A stretch of DNA of 61,010 bases from NCBI GenBank assembly GCA_021399435.1, contig JAJTUP010000163.1, forward strand, positions 1-61,010, read 5' to 3'. This DNA comes from Diaporthe sp. PMI_573 (Eukaryota; Ascomycota; Sordariomycetes; Diaporthales; Diaporthaceae). Made by a program: the position numbers and the translations under genes. Of this stretch, positions 42,297-52,507 are shown piece by piece. Under the pieces are notes generated by a model, which was not told the origin of the DNA, did no database searches, and saw nothing but the letters and a program-made list of their open reading frames with translations. The number at the start of each line of letters is the position of its first letter. Position 1 is the stretch's first letter.

Positions 42297-43338
42297 TCAT
42301 AGGTTGATGATGTTGGGGTGTTCGAGCTGGCGGATGATCTGGACTTCCTTCAAAATATTCGCTCTCTGTGGTTGAACGTCAGCACGACCATGGAACATCA
42401 AATGCGGTGTGCCGGCGTCCCTCTTCGTTTGGCGACCACTACTGTCGAAGGTCCGCAACACACTCGTGAGGGTGGGGATGAAGCTGTGCAAGACACCGTG
42501 TTGTTTGTTTGGTCGGCAAGTGCGCCCGATTAAAAGTTAATGGAAGGAAAAAGTAGAAAATAGCTTCTCGCACCTCTGCGGCTTTCGGAGCCTTTGGTTT
42601 TGAAGTCTGGATGGAGGTGTTTGCTTCCCTAAGATCCCCCGCGTTGGCCAAAGAAACAAGATCAAGGGAATCACGGCATGGCATATCAACTCGAGGAAAG
42701 GGGACAGAGAGGAAATGGACGGTCCTGCGAACCGCCAACGCGAGGCGTCATCTTACCTGCATGCTGTTCATCTCGTATTTGCGGACGACCTTGATGGCCA
42801 CCTCGCCGGTGTCGCCCTCGAGGTCCCTCGCGCGGTAGACGTTGCTGAAGGCGCCGTCGCCCATCTTCTCCAGCAGCTCCCATCGCTCGAGGCCCGAGTA
42901 GCGCGGGAACTTGCTCCGGCTCGCGTTCTCCTCGGCGACCAGTTTGGCCACGTCATCGATGCGCTTCCCCTTGCCGGCGTTGCCCTGGTGCAGGACCTGC
43001 TTCTCCTGCTCGTGGGCAGCGGCGGCGCCATCGGCGCGGGCGGCGCGGTTCACATGGTCGCCCGGGGCTGTCGAGTAGGCGTCGGGGACTGGCTGGACGT
43101 TGCCAGGCGCAGCACCAAGGCCGGGATCTGTTTGCATGGCCTTGTTGGGCACTGGCACAGGTTGCGATTGAGGCGGCGACTGGTCGTTTTTTCCTTTGAG
43201 CCTCGTCGGGGTTTGATGTGCGAGCTTGCTTGCCTGCGGGAGTCGATCAGTTGGTGTCATTTGTGGGAGGAGCAGCCGGTTGTGATGTGGTTTGGAGGTG
43301 GAGGGTGAGGATGACGCGACCAAGGAACCATGGGCCAT
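42297..43338 (-). pseudogene. CaMK-like protein kinase, 3'-truncated
   Basis: The exons on the minus strand are 43338-42757 and 42365-42297, joined by a 391-bp intron (GTAAGA...CACAG, phase 0). The 216-aa reading frame has a disordered Pro/Gln-rich N-terminus and then WELLEKMGDGAFSNVYRARD, with the glycine-rich loop, VAIKVVRKYEMNSMQ with the ATP-binding lysine, and ANILKEVQIIRQLEHPNIIN with the alpha-C glutamate. It stops immediately after NIINL, where the N-lobe should continue. The catalytic loop, DFG and C-lobe are absent. The well-preserved start and splice sites suggest a recent truncated duplicate of a conserved fungal calcium/calmodulin-type kinase gene. I chose ATG 43338 (MAHGSLVASS); an in-frame M further down (MTPTDRL) is possible. 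Confidence 0.72.
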
Positions 43339-43599
43339 TAGCTGTTTGAGGCGAGGGGGGTAAAAGAAGTAGAGCAGGCGGTCGCTGGTGGGTCGAGGAG
43401 GAGGAGCCCATGTGCAGTGCAGTGCAGTGCAACAAGTTAAGGACAGCGGCGAGGGGCAGAGATTAGGAATGAAGGGAAGGAGCATAGCATACCATGGCGA
43501 ATAAAGTTCTTGAGTTGCTGTATTGTCGACATGTATGATGTAACCCGTCCTGGGGTAGATTGCAAGAGATCGGATCAGTCCCAATCGGGGTCGCAAGCA

Positions 43600-46150
43600 A
43601 GCGAGCAAGCACGAACACAACCAACACACCACACACACACACACGCAGTGTCTCTCTCTCTCTCTCTCTCTTTCTGTCTCCCTCTCGCGTTTCCGTCCTC
43701 TCTCTTTCTATCCCACACTCTCACACACTCTCACACATTTACATACAACACGTGCCGTCCCGTGCGCTGGGAATAGAAGGGCAGAGAGACTGCTTACCGA
43801 GCAGGTATGTGGATCCAAAGGATAGTTGCAAAACAGGGTGTGCAAGGCAGGACCGATGGCAACAAGTCCCCCTGTCGGAGCCGGATTCACGATGATGGTC
43901 TGCAACGGCGTGGGGGGTTGCTTAGAAATCGGCGGGTTTGAGCTGGAAAGTGCCTCCAGCGAAGGCAGGCAGGCTCTCTCTCACGGAGGGGGTTGCACCT
44001 CAAAACCGGGCAGTGCCGAGAAATGGTCGGGGACGAGGGGCGCCTGAAGCCGGGCCAGGTCAAGGTCAAGGTCAGGCGGCAGACAGAAAGGGGTGGTAGT
44101 ATCCGGGATGGTTGCTGGATGTTTGGGGGGGGATGACAAGCTGGACGACAAGCAACCTTGGGAAAAGACCGAGTGCGAGGGGAGCGCGAGGGAGGCGCAA
44201 GGGAGGCAGCGAGCTTGTTATCGGCTGCTGCTTCTGACGGCCGATCTGGGTCTCAGTGGTGACGTTGACTCTTCTCTCTCTCTCTCTCTTGAGGCCCAAG
44301 TCGGTGGTGGTGGACGGATGAGGGGTTGATTGCTCGAGACGCAGAATCCATGGCCCAGTCGATTGGGAGTTGGTGCAGACGGTGCAAGCTGCAACAGGAA
44401 TATCTGTCTGACAGAGGCTGAGGAGGAGGAGTAATAATAGTAGTAGCGTATAGAGGAGGTAGCAAATGGTGTGGGCTGGCTGGCTGTCTCTATTCGAAGC
44501 TTGGTGGAAGGGTGAGAAAAAAACCGGGTGGACTGCAGGATGAAAGGCAAAAGTTGTCACGGCCTGACTGGCGCCGAGGACCAAGAGCTGGTGATAAAAG
44601 ACTTGGGAGGCCCGAGCAGGGAATCAGTGCAAGCAAGGTAGGTTTCCTAAAAGGAGGGATGCAGAAGTCCAAGGCAAGGGCAAATGCAAATGCAAAGAAA
44701 CCCCAAGACAAGAGTAGGTAGAGAAAGAGAGGAGAGAGGGCGAGAAAGCTGGTGGTCACCAGGTGGTGGTGAGTGCTGCTGCAGGGTTGAGGTCCACGTT
44801 TTCGGCAAGCATGAGAGGTATGAGGTAAGAGGCCCAGGAGGGACGGACGGCAAGAGGTAAGGCAGGCAATCTACCTCCTGGGTAGGGTAGGTAGGGTGGC
44901 AAGCCAGCTATGACGAATGACGAAGTGGTCTGTCTGTCTCTCTCTACAGGTGTCAGGTCTAGGTACAGGCCGAGCAGGGTTATGGCCCGGGCCGGGCAAG
45001 GTTTCCTCATGGTTCAGACAGAGGCCTAGAGCCCAGAGTCAAGAGTCCATAGCTAGATGCTCTGCGTCTCGCCCTCTTCCCTCCCCGTCCCATTCTATTA
45101 GTTGCTTGGCAGGCGAGCACTAGGAGTTGAATAAGACGTACGGATTGCATCACAGTTTTTTTTTTTATCACGTATCAATCACGCAGGGTCCTGAGGCTGG
45201 ACTGGGCTGGCCTGGATGGGGCCAGCCCAGGCCTCACCCACCATTCTAATATTATCAGCAGCAGCAGCAGCAGCAGCAGCAGAAACGCTCGCCGGTGCGT
45301 CTACTCCGTGATCCAATGGCTCGCCGTCTTGCTTGCTTGCATGCATGCTTGTTGGTCTGGCAACTTTTTAGACATTTCCCTTCTCCCCCTCTTCCTCCCC
45401 ACCCTCTGTGCCTGGTCCGTGTGTGTGTGTGCGCGTATGTATGTGCATGAGTGTAGTAGGTATGCGTGTGTGCGCGTGCGTGTATTGTTGCTCGGATTTG
45501 CCTGGTCAAATGAAGCCCTATGTCACGTTATCTTACCGGCCGCCTACCTGAGTTCAGCGCTCATCATCCATCATCCATCGAGCTGGGCTCCAAGGGGGGA
45601 CGTCAGGGCGGCGTCGGTTGATTGGCCCGGGTTGTGGAAAGGCTGATAAACTGCAGGTCGCTTGCCGATCAGCTAGGCCCGGATGGGGCGCGTCTGCTCG
45701 GGCGTGCCCAGCGCTGGCTAATGCGGTACGATGCGGTATGATGCCGCGCTCTTGCACGGTTGCTGTTGGAGCTGCAGTTAGGTATTTGGTGTTTGTCTGG
45801 CGCTGGCGCTGGCGCTGGCGCTGGCGCTGGCGCTGACGCTGACGCTGACGATGCCGTGCCGGAAACACTGGAGCTGCCGGTCATGTCGGAGCGTATGCAC
45901 CGATGGCTGGCAGGCCAGGGCAGGGGAGGAGGGCGCGGGGAGAGAGGAAGGAAGACGGGAGGGAACTGTCGCTGGGTCGTTCGTCGGCGATCGGTGTTGT
46001 GACAAGGGTCGCCAGCGGTGGCTTGAGGATCGACGCGGAAATGGGAGAGCTCCGTCTGTCTATCTTGTTGGCACCTGGCGTCCTCGCTCGGCGGGCATGT
46101 CGATGTCGATGTCGGTGTCGGTGTCGGTGTCGGTGTCGACGTCGATATGG
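43600..46150. repeat. Cluster of microsatellites upstream of the kinase fragment
   Basis: Simple repeats follow one another: CA then CT runs at about 43624-43672, CT runs at about 44270-44290, GCAGCA runs at about 45256-45281, GT/GCGCGT-rich at about 45419-45480, a hexamer GGCGCT at about 45799-45840 and a hexamer GGTGTC at about 46096-46139. Poly-T runs occur at about 45155. GC content is higher than in flanking regions. Open frames here are compositional. It resembles the long upstream region of a conserved fungal signalling gene, copied together with the kinase 5' end. Confidence 0.75.
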
Positions 46151-48064
46151 AGTCGTCTACTGCACAGCAGTCTCGTGCGTATCTCGCGTGTATCCTGCGT
46201 AGGGCAGACCCGACGCCCTGGGGCAGGTCCTGCACAAAAATACAGGGCTGGCTGCTCAAGTGGGCTGGGCCCAGCCCCGCCCTGCCCAGCTCAGCTCAGC
46301 TCCCTCGGACGACGGAAAGAAAGTTCGAGGCTCGCACACTGGCAGGCTCACAACAGCCCAGGCTGCCTTGGGGTAGGGGCAAGCCTCGCAATGTGTGTGT
46401 CTCTCTTCGCAAAGAAGCACCGTTTGGTGCAGTTGCGGGGTGTCACGGTGGTGGCAGGGGAGATCCAAAGAGAAGTCGGAGTGGGGTCCGGTGTAATGAC
46501 GTAGCGAGCGAAAACAGCGTCATGCAGCACGGACCAGGGCAGCCAACCCGGGGTTGGAATATGGAAGGAACAAAGAACGGAACGTACGATCCAACAATCG
46601 ACTGGCATCTAGACATTCAAACATTGAGCAAGAGCACCGTGGCATTCCAATTCAGTCTCTATGGGATTGCATGTCTGATATGTCCTGGAGAGAGACACGG
46701 CAGGCAGAGGCAGAGGCACAGGCAGACTGGTTGCAGAGGAGGCACTTGCTATGATGGAGTCTGATCGACTCGATGAGTGTCTGCGCAGCCAAGTCGCGCG
46801 TATTGTAACATCTGTCTGTTTGCAATTAAGTTCGATCTCGTTCTCTGCCCTGGTCATCACTTTGAATTCCACCCCATAGTCCTGGCCTCCAAGGATTGAA
46901 GGATTGTCTCTGCCAGCCTTTGCTCCACGAACCGACGACCCATGTACCCTGACCATGCGGCCCCCTCCCCCTTTTGGCCGTGAAAGAGTTTTGCAGTCGG
47001 GCCTGGACAGTAACCAGACCGCCTCGATGCTCGCACGCTATTCTTGTTCATTCGCCATATCTCAGCGCCTGCAGTAGATGAACAGAGCTTTCGTGAGCAA
47101 CAAACAGACCAGCCGTTCGTATATTGTTCCTGGAGGAGTACCCCGGGTACTGTAGTGGTCCATTGCAGCAACCCCCTCGCCCCAATCCTCAATCGTCAAT
47201 CCCAGGTCGCTTTGATCAAGGGTCGGTTGGTGTGGGATGTGAACCATCTAAGCAGTATTCACGTATGTGATTGGACTACATGGTCCACTGGTATGTACAC
47301 TGGCCAGTGGAGCTTGACACCACGGGCACAACAGAGACAGCCCGGCGGCTTGCACTTGCACACGGGGCCGGGACTTCCGGATTTTGAGGGCGACGACCCC
47401 AGCCAACCACCCGGCCCACCCCACCCTGCCTTGCATAGCCCCTCGCCCTCGTGGCTGCCCAACCTACACTTGTATTCCGGCTTCGAGGCCGTCCCGTCAG
47501 GTCCGTGCCAGAAAGTTGGATCCCGAAAGTTTCAGGGTGTGATTGTGCCAGCTTCCAGATGTCGGCGTGGATTCCCATCACCCGGCGAGTCCCCGATGTC
47601 CTCAATCTCGCCAAGTTCATGCTGTAGCGAGCAGGTGCTGTGATGGTGCACGTGTGACCTTGCAGCCTGGTACCCCAGCAGCCCAAATACCAAAGTCAGT
47701 CCGGACGGCATACACAGAGGAATATCCACAGTACCCAGGTCTCACGGTGGCAGGGGCGTTATTTCGAGCGTTGCTGTTGAATTTGGCGTTGGGGAATGAC
47801 AGAGAAGGTGCCTAAGCGCGCCAGAAAGGAACGCAGCTAGTCATTCATCGTACAAGCCCGATGCCTGTCCTACGCCCTGCAACATTGCATGTAAAGTCTA
47901 CTTTTCAAAACCATAAATTTCTCATCTTCCCAATTGCCCAACGCCGGAATCTCTCTTCTTATGTAGCTACTTTCCGTTCTATCGAGTCGCACTCAGCTTG
48001 ATCGTATTACGCCCCTGCACGGGCCGTTGAACTCCTCCTCCATCTTCATATTGCTCCTTGACCC
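46150..48064. other. Non-coding stretch, GC-rich
   Basis: Open frames at 46147-46764 and 47044-47643 lack domains, start context or splice continuity and are judged to be chance frames in GC-rich DNA. Confidence 0.4.
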
Positions 48065-48548
48065 TTATAGGCGTGACACTGACACGCTCTGTGTAGAGCT
48101 CAGTCCGGCACTCTCCTGGCCCTGAGAGATAGAAGCTTGGACACATGTTGGCGAAAGACCCTCGCAATCCCTACAACGGATATGAGCAAACGAGGTCCGT
48201 GGCTTGTACGAACATAGGAGGGGGCTCACCATATCACGTAAGCCTCTCCATTTGGCGCACCAGCAGGGACTAGGAATTCATTTCTCTGTCGCTCGAAACA
48301 CCCTCCCTGATCAAAGATAAATGTGACAGGGTTAAACTCTGGACTGGAAAAGAAGAGATGTGCCTGGCACTTGTTCCAGAACGGGTGATCGTACCTAAAT
48401 CTAGATGAGTTCAGTGATGGACTAGGAGGGAATCAATCACAACTTACACTGCCGAGACGGTAGATATACCAGCAATTAGGGGTAGCTGAGGTGTTGTTAA
48501 ACAAAGAGTTCCGAGAACATTACCTGTAGCTAATGTCGTGGTACTCAT
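48065..48548 (-). CDS. Small unknown protein, 123 aa, three exons, possibly secreted
   Basis: The exons on the minus strand are 48548-48448, 48394-48230 and 48170-48065. Introns are 53 and 59 bp with donors GTAAGT and GTGAGC, and phases fit. The ATG context is AACCATGAG. The N-terminus (MSTTTLATGNVLGTLCLTTP, LPLIAGISTVSA) is mildly hydrophobic and could be a signal peptide. The mature part reads HPFWNKCQAHLFFSSPEFNP, CFERQRNEFLVPAG and IWDCEGLSPTCVQASISQGQ, with four cysteines. Size, cysteines and the possible signal suggest a small secreted protein; no family was recognised. An alternative last-exon frame extends further but fits less well. Confidence 0.5.
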
Positions 48549-48733
48549 GGTTGCGGTCGACAGCAATGGTGTAATAATCTTGACAAGATCGAAACACACG
48601 ACAATGGAATTCAAAAGCAATTTCAAAGGGTAGGAGAGTAAGTATAAATAGGATACCATTAGTTAGTCCTAACTTTAAAGCTTATTTAAGAAGACCAGTC
48701 TTGGTTTCCTTAAGTGAACGATCAGGTGATAAT

Positions 48734-48963
48734 TCATGATTTAATGTAAGCAATGCCGAAATAGTTTAATAAGTAAGCTGCTAGTAAAAATGTCAAGTCA
48801 AATTTATGTCCTATAGTTAGCTTATTTAAGGATTTCCAATGTTCAATTCGAAGCCCAGCAATTCTGCACCCAAGAACCCAGGATGTTCTGTTTAAAAGTG
48901 TTTTTGAATTGTCAACATTTGCCTTCTGCCTGGAGGCCAACTCGTCGTCGTCATCATCACTGC
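48734..48963 (-). pseudogene. Ferric-reductase-like gene, probable downstream fragment
   Basis: Directly beyond the left end of hAT copy E, the minus strand stays open and reads SDDDDDELASRQKAN, then TLLNRTSWVLGCRIAGLRIE. Its position, immediately following LTLAERR at the other edge of the hAT, fits the linker and start of the NAD-binding module of a ferric reductase, but the motif match is weak. The frame stops at 48734 without the C-terminal domain. Confidence 0.4.
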
Positions 48964-51900
48964 CAAGGCTCGGACCCACTACACTGCAAATCCACGTGGA
49001 CCACAAATAAGTGGCCCATCTCTATTACATCCACTTGTCGGCCCTCAGATTACGTAATAATCCACTACACTTGGACCTGAAAGTGGATGTAATGGAGTGG
49101 ATTTAGGTGGATTTAGGTACAGGGGGATATTCCCTGACCCTGTACGGTTCATAGTACTTATTTTTGTATATAGTTGCCTATTAAATCGAGGTACCTGGAC
49201 CCAAGTTAGCCGAGGTCGATCACCCCTACAGCTAATCTTATAACATTATACGAGAAACTACCCCTATTGAGCGCGTTTTCTACAGATTTCCTGCTTTGTT
49301 TTTGCCAAAAACTTTTTTTTTTTGACGATGTCAGCCAACCAGCCGGGCCAACCAGGCCAACAGCAGCAGCTCGAAGACCGTCTTTTTCGCCATTTCAGAG
49401 GCTGGAATTGGTCAGAACGCGCTCGTGATACTAGCTCTTGGCTGTGGGACTTCGGCTATGATATTCAACGTCATGGCTTACGCAAATGGGCTTGCAAGTA
49501 CTGTATCCTCGGAAATCGTCCCATTATCGCGAGTTTTACCTCTTCAGGTCTCCAGAACGCGGCAAATCATCTATGGCGTGAGCACAAAACACCAGCACCA
49601 GAGGGAGAGAAAAGGAGCACAGCACAGCTCAAATCCGAAGGCGCACTGAAATCGAACCAGCCGACTATTGCATCTGTTTTGAAACTGGACGTCAACAAGC
49701 CTACGGAACAGAACATCGCGAATAGCTTCATCTCACGCTTTGATAAGCAACACTTTCAGCGTATGCTAGTCGAGCTAATCGTCAGTAGCAACCAGTCATT
49801 TTCCTTCGCCGAGAACCCTATCCTCCGAGAAATCTTCGACTATTTGAGTCCCTCCGTTTCGATCCAACGCGCCAACTTGAGTGCCAGGGCTGTCCGATAT
49901 AAGATCATTTAAGAGTATAACCGCCACAAGCAGACGGTTATCGAGGTGCTGAGGAACTCCCCTGGAGCGCTTTATATCTCATTTGATGGCTGGACGTCTC
50001 GAAATAAGCTTGCCCTCTACGGTATTGCTTGTTTTTTCAGAGATGAGAAGAATCGGCCATGCAAAATCATGATTGGGGTTCCAGAGGCTCATCGTCACTT
50101 CGGCTCAACGATCGGTGGGGAGGTTCTCGACGTCCTACACACCTTTGGCGTGAGTCCAGAGAAGATTGGCTATTTCACGCTCGACAATGCTGAAAACAAC
50201 GATACTGCAATGGAGGTCATAGGTGCTGAACTTGGGTTCGATGGCCGACTACGCCGAGGACGCTGTATTGGCCACACAATTAACTTGTCAGCCAAGGCGC
50301 TCTTATTTGGCAAAAACGCCGACGCGTTCGAGCAGCAATTATCAGGCGCAGAAGCGTTATCTGATGCTGAATACGCTCGATGGCGGAAAAGAGGACCAGT
50401 TGGCAAGTTACACAATATCGTAGTTGATGTGCGTATTAGCCATCGGCTGATTTACTTATTCAAGGAGGTCCAGAGGGTAAGCGGTTTTACTAAATCCTAT
50501 TCGTCTCATACTAATTCCATATATCTAACAGGACGAAATTAATCGCGCCACCACCCTTAAACTCCGATCGAAGAAACCACTCAAGCTAATTATCGATAAC
50601 GACACGCGTTGGCTGTCACAACTCTACATGATCCGCAGGGCTCTACGGTTGAAAACCTCTATCGAACTCCTACTGATCAAGTATAAGGCGCAATGGGAGG
50701 ACGAAAATCGGTCTAAAAAGACTGGCTAAGTGACACAAGCCAAGTTGGCGAGAAAACCACGCATCCTCCGAGACGAGAATCAGCTAACGGACAGAGACTG
50801 GGAGGTTCTTTACCATTTGGAGGCTATTCTGACTGTTTTTGAGACCGTGGTGAAGACGCTTGAGGGTGATGGACACACCCGCAGGCGTAAGCAAGGCTGG
50901 ACTGGCTCCTATGGCAATATCTGGGACGTGGTGCTTGGCTATGAGTTGCTGCTTAACATGGAAGAATATAAGCAGCTTGCTGCTGACTTTCCTGATCCAG
51001 AGCACTTCCGCATCGGAATCAACCTTGCTTGGGATAAGCTGGATGAATATTATCGGCGGCTGGACGAGACGCCCATCTACTATACGGCTATGGCGCTCCA
51101 TCCAGCCTATCGTTGGGACTGGTTTGATGAAACGTGGGCTCATAAGCCTAGTTGGGTTGAAAAGGCAAAAGAGATGGTCGCCGACGTCTGGCTGTCCGAT
51201 TACGCTCATCTCGAGGTTAGAACCAGCAGCAGCGGAGGCGACGACGAGCCTCCAGCAAAAAGAGCTCGGTTTTTCAACCCCTTCGAGAAGAACAGCCGTC
51301 TGCCAAGCTCAACACCAGCCTCCGCAGCAGCTATTGTTGGTGACGAGTACCAAGCGTGGCAGACGGATCGTGACGTCAGCGACGGCAACGTTCGTGATCC
51401 AATTGGTTACTGGATCACTAAGCAAAGCAGATATCCTCGATTATCCAGGATGGCCTTGGACTTCCTGACAATCCAGCCGATGTCAGCCGAGTGTGAGAGG
51501 TTATTTTCAGCTGCTGGCAAGATGGTCTCGGGGTTGCGTACAAACCTAGATGCTGAGATTATCGCCATTTGTCAGGTTTTACGCTCTTGGTGCCGTGCTG
51601 GCATTATCAAGGACCTGGATCCATTGCTTAAGTCGCACCTTGAAAGTAAGCTGGATGGCGGTTGTGGGACTCTAGGCGACGACGAGCTGGCGCTTGCTGA
51701 GTCAAAATGGCTATTGGAGGGCGAGGATAGCGCCAGCGAGGTTGACGATTCATCACAGCAGCAACAGGCTGAAGAGTTAGTGTCAACCTCTGAAAGTGAG
51801 GCTGAATAGGCGTCGACGAGGTTGTGAATAGCCTCAAAAATCCACTTATAAATCCACTTATAAATCCACGTGTGTACATCCATTCCACTCCGGTCGAATA

Positions 51901-51990
51901 TGTGCTACATCCACTACGTAATTGCTAAAAAATCGTACATCCACTCTACTTGGTCCAAAAGTGGAGTGGATGTAGTGGTTCCGACCCTTG
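48964..51990 (+). mobile_element. hAT transposon, near full length, copy E
   Basis: The two ends share inverted termini CAAGG(C/G)TCGGA(C/A)CCACTACA and bracket one transposase gene. Sub-terminal TCCACTACA/TGTAGTGGA and AATCCAC motifs recur on both sides. The outer 8 bases (ATCACTGC left, GACTCTGC right) agree at 5 of 8 positions, so any target duplication has decayed. The element is about 3.0 kb and sits in a ferric-reductase-like gene on the opposite strand. Confidence 0.8.
49328..51809 (+). pseudogene. hAT transposase, two premature TAA stops (copy E)
   Basis: The exons are 49328-50476 and 50532-51809 (55-bp intron, GTAAGC...CTAACAG). All transposase parts are visible: BED-like finger (WACKYCI...NHLWREHK), first catalytic region (ISFDGWTSRNKLALYGIACF), second (YFTLDNAENNDTAMEVIGAE), IGHTINLSAKALLFGK, GPVGKLHNIVVD, IDNDTRWLSQLYMIRRAL, and the dimerisation domain (RLSRMALDFLTIQPMSAECE). 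Two in-frame TAA codons, at 49910 and 50727, stand where CAA would be expected. Otherwise the frame is intact over about 800 codons. The copy is inactivated but recently so. Confidence 0.9.
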
Positions 51991-52507
51991 GACTCTGCGT
52001 TCTGCGAGGGTAAGAGCTAGTGGCAACAAATCAACAATACCGAGTCCTCTAGCAATCAGAACTACCGTCTCGTGCCGCTGGAGATCGAGATCCTGTGTGT
52101 ATGGGCCACGGAGCAGTATTCGGTCGTAGATCTTGACTGGAAAGTCTTGGGTATAATCTTGAGCTACAAAGAGCATAAGCTTATCCGGTTTCTCATCTTC
52201 CTCCGGTTTCTCATCTTCCTTTAGGTTGTTCAACTTCGGTACCGCGATGGCGGGATAGTTTCTGCGGAGATTATAGCGAAGGAAGGTTCCCGGTAAGAAA
52301 ATAATAAAGTAATCTCCCGGCATGATATGAAGTGGCCGGTCCGGATCAACCATAAGTCGAGTTACCTGGTTGTTATCTGACTTTGATTGTATAATGCTGC
52401 TGGTGGTAAAGAGTACTGCAATTATTTTGTGAATCAACGATACAAACCAAATACAGGCGGCGACAATGGCAGTACCACTCGAATACGTTCGCACATCTGG
52501 GATTACC
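51991..52507 (-). pseudogene. Ferric-reductase-like gene, central fragment
   Basis: The minus strand reads SGTAIVAACIWFVSLIHKII (last transmembrane helix), then DRPLHIMPGDYFIIFLPGTF (start of the FAD domain), LLRGPYTQDLDLQRHETVVL, IARGLGIVDLLPLALTLAER. The GPYG-like and GxGI-like motifs are those of fungal ferric reductases (FRE/cytochrome b-245 type), though in altered form (GPYTQ, GLGIVD). The fragment is cut off at 52507 by hAT copy G and at 51991 by hAT copy E. A short internal repeat encodes EDEKPEEDEKPDK. Intact enzymes reduce ferric iron at the plasma membrane. Confidence 0.72.
52500..52507. repeat. Target-site duplication, left copy
   Basis: GGATTACC, identical to the octamer at 55665-55672; hAT elements duplicate 8 bp. 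Confidence 0.95.

Noticed and set aside
42715..43308. 197-codon plus-strand frame
   Set aside because: Antisense shadow of the kinase first exon.
45851..46764. Frames of 205-217 codons
   Set aside because: They are driven by GC-rich hexamer repeats; no start context, splicing or domain.
47044..47643. 199-codon plus-strand frame
   Set aside because: Composition is typical of random GC-rich DNA, with antisense frames equally long.
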